7,604 nucleotides of DNA from Verrucomicrobiaceae bacterium (lineage in GTDB: Bacteria > Verrucomicrobiota > Verrucomicrobiia > Verrucomicrobiales > Verrucomicrobiaceae). Positions 1 through 6,196 of this stretch are shown piece after piece (the stretch's first letter is position 1; each line of letters begins with the position of its first letter). Position numbers and translations under genes: made by a program. The notes under the pieces are model-generated. The model saw only the letters and a program-made list of their open reading frames with translations, made no database searches and was not told where the DNA came from. Where the stretch lies: positions 1 through 7,604 of the forward strand of contig CANHTV010000166.1 in NCBI GenBank assembly GCA_947463285.1. Direction: 5' to 3'.

Positions 1-699
1 GGCATTGGCGGCCTCCGCAAAAGAAGCAAAGCCGGCTGAAATCATCGCCCGCATCGGCGGATGCGGAATGAGACGCAGGGTGATTTCCGTGACAACACCG
101 AGCATTCCCTCACTGCCAACCATCAGGCCTACGAGATCAAAACCGGTCTTGTTTTTGTGACAGCGGCCTCCCGCTCTGATGATGCTGCCATCGGCCAAAA
201 CAGCCTCCAACCCGAGCACGTAATGGCGCGTCACTCCGTATTTCAAACAACGCGGACCACCTGCGTTCGTAGCCACGTTGCCACCGAGACTGCACTCTTT
301 CAGCGACGCCGGATCAGGTGGATAAAACCAGCCCAGTTTGCGCACGGCGCTTTGCAATTCACCCGTGATCACACCCGGCTCCACAACAGCCACGCCATCT
401 TCGAGCGTGATTTCCCTGATGCGATTCATCTTCGCCACAGACAAGGCAATACCGCCATTGACTGGCACACAACCACCGACATAGCCAACACGAGCCCCCT
501 GGGCAGTCACTGGAATGCGCTGTTCATTGGCATAACGCAGCGTTTTGGAGACATCCTCCGTGGACTGGGCATGAACCACGACCTGCGGCGGATTGGCTGC
601 AAACCATTTGTCCGTGCTGTGAATGCTGAGGTCGGAGTCCGAGACTGACACGCGGTCAGCTCCGAGAAGGGTGATGAGATCATTTGCCAGCGAGGCCAT
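1..699 (-). CDS. FAD-linked oxidase, GlcD-like (N-terminal 233 residues; cut by left edge)
   Basis: This is the start of a cytoplasmic flavoprotein of the glycolate/D-lactate dehydrogenase type, which oxidises a 2-hydroxy acid to a 2-keto acid using FAD. Reading the minus strand from the ATG at 697-699 gives 233 codons with no stop to the window edge. The PCMH-type FAD-binding domain is clear: PVTAQGARVGYVGG (63-76) is the pyrophosphate-binding loop, YPPDPAS (126-132) and SLGGNVATNAGGP (137-149) are the family's central motifs, and GSEGMLGVVTEITLRL (196-211) closes the FAD site. E. coli GlcD is about 500 residues, so roughly half is missing. The start at 699 has AGGG about 6 nt upstream. An in-frame ATG at 754-756 would add a Cys-rich 19-residue leader and lacks an obvious ribosome site, so I prefer 699. 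It is transcribed divergently from the DUF1501 gene. The substrate is unknown; D-lactate and other hydroxy acids are equally possible. Confidence 0.93.
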   Translation of the reverse strand, partial: MASLANDLITLLGADRVSVSDSDLSIHSTDKWFAANPPQVVVHAQSTEDVSKTLRYANEQRIPVTAQGARVGYVGGCVPVNGGIALSVAKMNRIREITLEDGVAVVEPGVITGELQSAVRKLGWFYPPDPASLKECSLGGNVATNAGGPRCLKYGVTRHYVLGLEAVLADGSIIRAGGRCHKNKTGFDLVGLMVGSEGMLGVVTEITLRLIPHPPMRAMISAGFASFAEAANA

Positions 700-810
700 G
701 GCACACCCTGAATGCGGAGCGCTGCAAGAGCAAGTGATGCAGGTTATTCCTGACATGAAGATCAAAATCCGTCCGCCTCATGACAATCTTCGCCGCAGTC
801 TCCCGTAGTA
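700..810. promoter_or_regulatory. Divergent intergenic region between oxidase and DUF1501 genes
   Basis: About 110 bases separate two divergent start codons, so promoters for both directions should lie here or overlap the neighbouring 5' ends. I see no convincing sigma-70 pair, operator palindrome or riboswitch-like fold. On the minus strand TTGTCA (786-781) followed after 16 nt by TGATCT (764-759) is only a poor match to -35/-10 boxes. The role is inferred from gene orientation alone. Confidence 0.35.
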
Positions 811-2259
811 ATGCGGACTCTTCCCATGCACACGCCGCTTTTCCGTCCCTCGATGGATCGCCGGGCCTTCCTCACGGCCTCGACGATAGGTCTGGCGTCT
901 CTGGGTTTCAAAGATGCCTCGAGGGCCACGACAGGTTCATCTGTCGCCGCGCCCACGCTCGCGAAGCCCGCGAAATCGACAGTTCTCTTCTTCCTCTGTG
1001 GAGGCTCCTCCCACATCGACATGTGGGACATGAAGCCAAACGCGCCGCTGGAGTATCGCGGCGAGTTCAAACCCATGCGCACCACGGGAGATGACATCAT
1101 GCTCTGCGAGCATCTGCCGTTGCTCTCGAAGCAGGCACATCGCTTCGCCATGGTTCATGGCGTAACGGATGGAGGCCGGGCCACGGGCGATCACCACGCA
1201 GGCTATTATTACAATCTCACCGGGCACGCGCCTGATCCTACTTTCAAACAACAGGGCAACGACCGCCGTCCTTATCCCGAAGACTGGCCCTACATGGGCA
1301 GCGTGGTGGCGATGAAGCGCCCACAGCATCCCTCGCTGCCATCGCTCATCACCCTGCCGCACAAGCCAAGTAAGCTGCCCTTCACGCGCCCAGGCCAGTT
1401 CGCGGGTCGCATCGGCATGGAGTTCGATCCGTTTATCCTCAATGGCAGCTTCGATGAGCCGCTGAACTTCGCCGCGCCTACGATCTCCATGTCAGGCGGC
1501 ATGTCATCAGCACGGATGCAGGATCGGAAGTCGCTACTTGGCGCCATGAATGATGCACGTCGTGATCTCGATCATGAGATGGCCATCCAAAACTACGCCA
1601 AGCAGCAGGAGCGCGCCTTTGATCTGCTCTCATCCAGCAGCACGACGAATGCCTTCGACATCCAATCTGAATCAATGGCACTGCGCGAGCGCTACGGTCA
1701 GGACGTCAACGGCATGAGCCTGCTCATGGCCCGACGCATGGTCGAGGCCGGAGTGCCCTTTGTGACCGTCTTTTGGAAGGAAGACGAAAGCCTGCACAAG
1801 AAGTGCAAAAGCGCTGGTGGCTGGGACACTCATGGCAATAACTTCAACTGCCTGCGCGAGAACCTCCTGCCGCAGTTCGACCGCTGCTTTTCCGCCTTCC
1901 TGGAAGACCTTTCTTCACGTGGATTGCTCGATGAAACGCTCGTGCTCGTCACCAGCGAGATGGGCCGTATGCCGAAGGTCGGAGATCGCCGCAGCGGTGG
2001 TGTCGGCGGAGCGGGTCGCGATCATTGGACGGCTTGCATGAGCGTGCTGATGGCAGGTGCTGGCATCCAGGGTGGGCGGGCCGTGGGCGAGACAGATGCC
2101 CGCGCAGAGTATCCGAAAGACCGCCCCATCTACCCCGAAGACATCACCAAAACGGTCTATTACGCCATGGGCATCGACAACCTCGAAGCCCACGACCGCC
2201 TCGGCCGCGCCTACAACCTCCTCGATGAGGGCAAGCCTCTCACGGAGCTGTTTGGTTAA
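811..2259 (+). CDS. DUF1501 family protein, Tat-exported
   Basis: This belongs to the DUF1501 family (PF07394), distantly related to the sulfatase/alkaline phosphatase fold, abundant in Planctomycetes and Verrucomicrobia and of unproven activity. The N-terminus has a twin-arginine signal, DRRAFLTASTIGLASLGF (16-33), so the protein probably leaves the cytoplasm folded. Family blocks follow in order: CGGSSHIDMWDMKP (63-76), GWDTHG (337-342), TSEMGRMPKV (381-390) and GRDHW (402-406), whose Asp and His residues are candidate metal or active-site ligands. Length (482) is normal for the family. The start is uncertain: ATGs at 811, 826 and 853 are all in frame, none has a strong ribosome site, and 853 would begin just before the twin arginines. 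DUF1501 genes are usually beside DUF1549/DUF1553 cytochrome-type genes; here the partner is a propeller protein 17 nt downstream, which suggests co-transcription. The function in this locus is unknown. Confidence 0.93.
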   Translation: MRTLPMHTPLFRPSMDRRAFLTASTIGLASLGFKDASRATTGSSVAAPTLAKPAKSTVLFFLCGGSSHIDMWDMKPNAPLEYRGEFKPMRTTGDDIMLCEHLPLLSKQAHRFAMVHGVTDGGRATGDHHAGYYYNLTGHAPDPTFKQQGNDRRPYPEDWPYMGSVVAMKRPQHPSLPSLITLPHKPSKLPFTRPGQFAGRIGMEFDPFILNGSFDEPLNFAAPTISMSGGMSSARMQDRKSLLGAMNDARRDLDHEMAIQNYAKQQERAFDLLSSSSTTNAFDIQSESMALRERYGQDVNGMSLLMARRMVEAGVPFVTVFWKEDESLHKKCKSAGGWDTHGNNFNCLRENLLPQFDRCFSAFLEDLSSRGLLDETLVLVTSEMGRMPKVGDRRSGGVGGAGRDHWTACMSVLMAGAGIQGGRAVGETDARAEYPKDRPIYPEDITKTVYYAMGIDNLEAHDRLGRAYNLLDEGKPLTELFG

Positions 2260-2276
2260 TCGGTCTTCTTTGATTT

Positions 2277-4583
2277 ATGCATCGCCACATCCTCGCTGCC
2301 CTGTCGCTCGCCGCCACCCTTCAAGCCGAGGACTGGCCGCAGTTCCGGGGCGTCAATGCGAGTGGAGTCTCCTCCTCAAAGAAACTGCCGTTGGAGTTCT
2401 CGGCTGAAAAGAACGTCGCGTGGAAAGCGCGGCTCGGCGATGGCGTGGGCTCTGCCATCGTGAAGAACGGAGTCGTCTTTGCCACTGGCATGGCGGGTGA
2501 AATGAAGGCAGCGGTGCTTGCTCTCGACGCAGCCACGGGCGAGGTAAAGTGGCGCGCGGAGTTTGAAACCGGCACGCTCCCACGCATCACGCCGCCGAAC
2601 AGTCACGCGTCGTCCACCCCCACCACGGATGGCGAGCACGTGTATGTCCACTTCAGCACCATCGGCTTACTGGCCTTTGATTCGGCCACGGGCAAAGAGG
2701 CGTGGCGCTACTCCATGCCGCGTCCGGCTTATCTCATGGACTGGGGCGCGGCAACATCGCCCATCGTGCATGATGGCATGGTCATCTTTTGTCAGGACGA
2801 CGACCTCGCGCCCTTCCTCGTCGCCGTCGATGCAAAGACGGGTAAAGAGAAGTGGAAGACCCTGCGCAAAGACATGCTCGCGGGCTACGCGGTGCCCGTG
2901 ATCTGCAAAGGCGACATCGTCGTGGCCGGCAGCGGCAAGATGAAAGGCTACGATCCCACCACCGGCGCCGAAAAGTGGACCTGCAACACGCTGCTACGAA
3001 CCATCATGGTCACGCCCATCGTGCAGGACGACATCATCTACATCGCCGTGCAAAGCTACGGCGACAGCACCCGCACGCTGAAACATGCGCTGCTCGAATG
3101 GCTCGACACGAATCAGGACAAGATCCTCTCCCGCGATGAGACACCGAAGGAATTTCACGAGCGCTTCGATGCCTCCGACAAGAACGGCGATAAGATGATC
3201 GGCCCCGAGGAGATCGACACGGCCTTCCAGTCGCCCGACAACATGGCCGCTGGTGGAAACATCATCCAGGCCATCAAAGGCGGCGGCAGTGGCGATGTGA
3301 CGAAGACACATCTGCTCTGGAGCATCGACCCCAAGACACCGTCGAACCTTTCCTCGCCGCTGCTCTACAACGGCCGACTCTACCTCGTGAAAAGCGGTGG
3401 CATGTCGAGCTGCTACGACGCGAAGGACGGCAAGTCGCTCTGGGATCGCACACGCCTCGGTAACTTTGGCGACTACTTCGCCTCCGCTGTCGCTGCGGAT
3501 GGCAAAGTCTATGTCGCAGGCAAGAACGGATTCATCGTCGTGCTCGAAGACGGCCCTGAATTGAAGGTGCTCGGCAAAAACGACATCGGCGAAGAGATCA
3601 TCGCCACACCGAGCATCGCTGATGGTCGCCTCTTCATCCGCACACGCGAAAACCTCTTCTGCATCGCCAGCGGCGCATCGGGTGCGGCTCAGGCCGACGC
3701 AAATACGAAGACGCAAAGCCTGGAAATCGTTTCTCGTCCCGTCAGTGGTTCACGTGTTTGGAATGGCTACACCGGCAACGCGATGGGTCAGGAGTCATGG
3801 ACCGATGCCGAACTCGATCAGCGTCTCGAACAGCTCAAGAAACTCAACTACACCGCCATCGCCATACCGAACAAGATCCAGCCGTTTGCCCCGATCCTAG
3901 TCGATGGTGACACCGCCGGCCGCAAAGCTTTCGCAGGTGCCAAAACCTTTGCGAATCCCGATGTGGCTGCCATCACGGCACGACTTCGTGAAAAGGCTGC
4001 AAAGCTCGGCTTCGAAGTCCTCGAGGCCAAGCCTGCCCAGGGCTCCGTGCTTCCGCATCTGGAGTTCTCGGATGAAAAATCACTGAGTGATCTCGTCACG
4101 CCCATGTGTGGTGAGGGCGTTGCCGAGCGCATGTGGCTCGGCTTCCAGGAGATTGCCAAAGCAAACGAACTCATCGCGAAGCATGACCCAAGACTCGGCA
4201 TCCCAGCGCCTGACATGCTGACACGGCATCTGAACTCCAAAGAGGCGCTGCCCGAATGGCTCACGCAGGTGAAGACGCACTACTTGAACGCCATGAACGA
4301 GATGTATCGTGCCAACACGCGTGCTCGCGAAGGCAGTCGAAGCCTCACGCTGTATCACGCGAAGAAGCTGGAGTTCACCTTCCACTTCATCAATTGCATC
4401 GAAAGCCTCTACAAAGCTCATGAGCCCACCACGCGCTCCGAGTCTTTGGTTGCCGCCGTCGAGTCCATCTACAACGCCCTGAACGCCTACGCTGATGCCG
4501 CCCGCGATTCCGGTGACCGCGGTGCCATCGCGCTGCTGAATGAGCATGGTTATCGCGTGCTGGCTGAACTCAAAGCCAATTGA
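2277..4583 (+). CDS. Secreted PQQ-type beta-propeller protein with nested EF-hands and an extra C-terminal domain
   Basis: The predicted protein has 768 residues. A short signal peptide (1-17, cleavage expected after LQA) precedes EDWPQFRG, a common mature start of PQQ-like/BamB-like propellers in this bacterial group. Residues about 19-465 hold propeller blades with repeated [AV]xDxxTGxxxW-type strands, for example ALDAATGEVKW (82-92), AFDSATGKEAW (133-143), AVDAKTGKEKW (183-193) and YDPTTGAEKW (225-234). Between blades sit two EF-hand loops, D277-E288 (DTNQDKILSRDE) and D301-E312 (DKNGDKMIGPEE), with acidic or Asn ligands at loop positions 1, 3, 5 and 12, so calcium binding is likely. Residues about 475-768 form a separate, mostly helical domain containing QRLEQLKKLNYTAIAIP (515-531), CGEGVAERMWLGFQ (611-624) and AMNEMYRANTRAREG (672-686), which I cannot assign. 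PQQ binding itself is unproven; the fold is also used for protein scaffolding. It follows the DUF1501 gene by 17 nt and precedes the SDR gene by 3 nt. Confidence 0.92.
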   Translation: MHRHILAALSLAATLQAEDWPQFRGVNASGVSSSKKLPLEFSAEKNVAWKARLGDGVGSAIVKNGVVFATGMAGEMKAAVLALDAATGEVKWRAEFETGTLPRITPPNSHASSTPTTDGEHVYVHFSTIGLLAFDSATGKEAWRYSMPRPAYLMDWGAATSPIVHDGMVIFCQDDDLAPFLVAVDAKTGKEKWKTLRKDMLAGYAVPVICKGDIVVAGSGKMKGYDPTTGAEKWTCNTLLRTIMVTPIVQDDIIYIAVQSYGDSTRTLKHALLEWLDTNQDKILSRDETPKEFHERFDASDKNGDKMIGPEEIDTAFQSPDNMAAGGNIIQAIKGGGSGDVTKTHLLWSIDPKTPSNLSSPLLYNGRLYLVKSGGMSSCYDAKDGKSLWDRTRLGNFGDYFASAVAADGKVYVAGKNGFIVVLEDGPELKVLGKNDIGEEIIATPSIADGRLFIRTRENLFCIASGASGAAQADANTKTQSLEIVSRPVSGSRVWNGYTGNAMGQESWTDAELDQRLEQLKKLNYTAIAIPNKIQPFAPILVDGDTAGRKAFAGAKTFANPDVAAITARLREKAAKLGFEVLEAKPAQGSVLPHLEFSDEKSLSDLVTPMCGEGVAERMWLGFQEIAKANELIAKHDPRLGIPAPDMLTRHLNSKEALPEWLTQVKTHYLNAMNEMYRANTRAREGSRSLTLYHAKKLEFTFHFINCIESLYKAHEPTTRSESLVAAVESIYNALNAYADAARDSGDRGAIALLNEHGYRVLAELKAN

Positions 4584-4586
4584 CTC

Positions 4587-5366
4587 ATGTCTGTTCTTGA
4601 TCGCTTCAATCTCACCGGACGTTGTGCCTTGATCACCGGCGGCTCGCGTGGGCTGGGTTTGGAAATGGCGCGAGCACTCGGTGAAGCCGGTGCTCAAGTC
4701 ATCATTGCCGGATCAAATGCCGACCATCTGCACAAAGCCTGCGAGGACTTGTGCAGCGAGGATTTACACGTCACCTCGATCCAAGCCGACCTCTCGAAAC
4801 CTGAAGAAGCCGAGCGTCTCTGCGATGTCTTGCTGCGTGATCACGCGCCCATCGACATGCTCATCAACAACGTTGGCGGTCGCCGCATCAACATACCCAC
4901 GGAGGATCTGGCACTTGAAGACTGGCAGCGGATCATGGATCTGAATCTGACGCAGGCCTTCATCCTCACGAAGCGCCTCGGTGGCGCGATGATCCCGCGC
5001 AAATGGGGCCGCATCATCAACATCGCTTCCATCAACGCCCTCTGGCCCGGCAAAGCGATGCGCGGGCGCAGTTACGAGGCCTCCAAAGGCGCACTGACCA
5101 TGTTCACGAAGGCAGTCGCCGCCGATTGGGCCGCGCATGGCATCACCGTGAACGCCATCGCACCGGGCCCGTTTTTGACAGACGCGAACCGTCGCTGGAT
5201 CGACGAGAAGCCGGAGTTCGAGGGCGAAGTGGCCACCAGCATCCCCATGGGCCGTTGGGGTAGTCCCGAAGAGATCGGCCCACTCGCCCTCTACCTTGCC
5301 AGCGATGCCAGCAGTTATATGACGGGCAGCGTGCTCGTCATTGATGGTGGAAAGTTGTTGTGGTGA
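4587..5366 (+). CDS. Short-chain dehydrogenase/reductase (SDR), classical type
   Basis: This is a cytoplasmic NAD(P)-dependent oxidoreductase of 259 residues, the normal length for classical SDRs. The cofactor-binding motif TGGSRGLG lies at 17-24, D68 is the adenine-ring contact in QADLS, and NNVGG (94-98) is the NNAG-type structural motif. The catalytic tetrad is complete: N120, S148, Y163 and K167 (YEASK). PG at 193-194 and the C-terminal VIDGG (251-255) are typical. Overall it resembles gluconate 5-dehydrogenase, 2-deoxygluconate dehydrogenase and 3-oxoacyl-ACP reductase relatives; a sugar or sugar-acid substrate is inference from context. Cofactor choice is unclear because the strand-2 end reads AGSN (41-44) with neither a clear Asp for NAD nor an Arg for NADP. 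The ATG lies 3 nt after the propeller gene's TGA, so translational coupling is likely, although pairing a cytoplasmic enzyme with an exported protein is functionally loose. Confidence 0.95.
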   Translation: MSVLDRFNLTGRCALITGGSRGLGLEMARALGEAGAQVIIAGSNADHLHKACEDLCSEDLHVTSIQADLSKPEEAERLCDVLLRDHAPIDMLINNVGGRRINIPTEDLALEDWQRIMDLNLTQAFILTKRLGGAMIPRKWGRIINIASINALWPGKAMRGRSYEASKGALTMFTKAVAADWAAHGITVNAIAPGPFLTDANRRWIDEKPEFEGEVATSIPMGRWGSPEEIGPLALYLASDASSYMTGSVLVIDGGKLLW

Positions 5367-5373
5367 GATTTGA

Positions 5374-5484
5374 ACAAACGCCACCCGTGTCGGCCAGTTT
5401 AACCGCATTTTCTGGCTCACCTATGGCAAGGGCGATACTTTAGGGTTTACGGCGCGCTGCGAGACCTGTTCACGTAAGATCGAG
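5374..5484 (+). other. In-frame, protein-like upstream extension of the small membrane protein, without a standard start codon
   Basis: The frame of the following gene stays open from just after a TGA at 5371-5373. Its last part (5401-5484) encodes NRIFWLTYGKGDTLGFTARC followed by ETCSRKIE, which reads like genuine protein with a CxxC pair and joins smoothly to the downstream sequence. No ATG, GTG or TTG occurs in this frame before the GTG at 5485; an ATT at 5407 is the only rare candidate. In the next frame a TTG at 5370 opens LNKRHPCRPV and stops at the TAA at 5400-5402. Removing one T from the TTT at 5398-5400 would join that piece to NRIFW. A frameshift or 5' truncation is therefore suspected. 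Confidence 0.5.
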
Positions 5485-5991
5485 GTGGAACCCACAGATT
5501 TTCAAGCCTTTTGCCGCAAGCGGAAGACACCATTGCCTGAAATGATCGATCAAACCATCCCTGCATGGACTCCTGGTGGCTCTGTGGAGATGGCCAAGGA
5601 AAAATGGCTTTGGCTGATCAAGGCCCCCTTACCTCGCTTTAACGTGAGTGCACGGGATCGCCTGATGAATGGTGGCTCAATGGACGGTCGCGCTTGGCTG
5701 GCGCTGCTAGGCATTGTGTCTTGCGGGTATCTCAGCACGCTAATTACACCAATGAACGAATGGACGAGGGCCCATCAGGGCAGCATCGTTGCTGGGGTTT
5801 TGGGTCTGCCGATGCTGTGGTTGATCGTCGAGTTGAGCATGGTCAAAAGCCGCTTTTTCCGCACGAGCATCCTGCCGATGCCCGTGGCAGAACTACAGCC
5901 GCTAATGCCAAGCTCTGAGGAGGTTACCGAAATCTTCCGGCGTTTCAAAAAGTGCGGCTATCACCTCACAAGTTTCACCAGTGCTAAATAG
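5485..5991 (+). CDS. Hypothetical protein with two membrane segments (start uncertain)
   Basis: I do not recognise this protein. From the GTG at 5485 it has 168 residues: a polar N-terminal part with several Lys/Arg (11-14, 38-46), two probable transmembrane helices, AWLALLGIVSCGYLSTLI (70-87) and SIVAGVLGLPMLWLIVEL (100-117), and a cytoplasm-like C-terminus with EEVTEIFRRFKKCGYHL (145-161). The short polar link between the helices suggests a hairpin topology. The GTG has no good ribosome site, and the frame continues upstream with protein-like sequence carrying CETC, which with C10 could form a metal site, so the true N-terminus is probably earlier. It lies 118 nt after the SDR gene and is not obviously part of the metabolic operon. 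It could be an intact gene with an unusual start, a frameshifted gene, or a fragment. Confidence 0.6.
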   Translation: MEPTDFQAFCRKRKTPLPEMIDQTIPAWTPGGSVEMAKEKWLWLIKAPLPRFNVSARDRLMNGGSMDGRAWLALLGIVSCGYLSTLITPMNEWTRAHQGSIVAGVLGLPMLWLIVELSMVKSRFFRTSILPMPVAELQPLMPSSEEVTEIFRRFKKCGYHLTSFTSAK

Positions 5992-6010
5992 AGTTGAAGG
6001 CTAACACTAG

Positions 6011-6136
6011 CGGTTCAAATCCAAACGATGCCATGCCGTCTTACGCCACAAAATAGAGAAGGAACAGGTGATTCAGCAACTGGTCGATGTCCTGGTGACG
6101 GAAGAAATGATTCCAAACATCATTTCAGTTGCTTAG
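6011..6136 (+). pseudogene. Coding-like remnant or mini-ORF in the intergenic region
   Basis: After a TAG at 6008-6010 this frame stays open for 41 codons and ends at the TAG at 6134-6136. It encodes RFKSKRCHAVLRHK followed by IEKEQVIQQLVDVLVTEEMI and PNIISVA, whose second half resembles an amphipathic helix. The only plausible start is the GTG at 6068, preceded by AAGGA (6059-6063) at a workable spacing, which would give a 22-residue peptide. It may be the 3' end of a decayed gene, a real small protein, or chance. I have no homolog in mind. Confidence 0.3.
6104..6126. repeat. Perfect 8-bp inverted repeat (hairpin) with 7-nt loop
   Basis: GAAATGAT (6104-6111) and ATCATTTC (6119-6126) are exact reverse complements around the loop TCCAAAC. 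A third related copy, GAAATGA at 6160-6166, could pair with the right arm instead. The stem is AT-rich and no T-tract follows, so it is not a typical intrinsic terminator. It lies inside the possible mini-ORF, 71 nt before the next gene. Confidence 0.4.
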
Positions 6137-6196
6137 ATGACCTCAAACTCAAGATTGATGAAATGAGTTTCTGGTTCTGGCTGTAGTTTTGGTTTC

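Noticed and set aside
61..648. Plus-strand open frame of 195 codons
   Set aside because: It is antisense to the GlcD-type oxidase, whose FAD-binding motifs are unmistakable on the minus strand; the plus-strand translation has no recognisable motif.
759..786. TTGTCA / TGATCT pair as a minus-strand promoter for the oxidase
   Set aside because: Spacing of 16 nt is tolerable but the -10 match is poor, and a chance match of this quality is expected in 100 bases.
2994..3716. Minus-strand open frame of 240 codons
   Set aside because: Antisense to the propeller gene; it overlaps the EF-hand and blade coding sequence and carries no motif of its own.
4764..5420. Minus-strand open frame of 218 codons
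   Set aside because: Antisense to the SDR gene with its complete catalytic tetrad; composition is typical of a shadow frame.
6000..6011. GCTA-ACAC-TAGC palindrome after the membrane protein gene as a terminator
   Set aside because: Only four base pairs, with no T-tract downstream; too weak to call.
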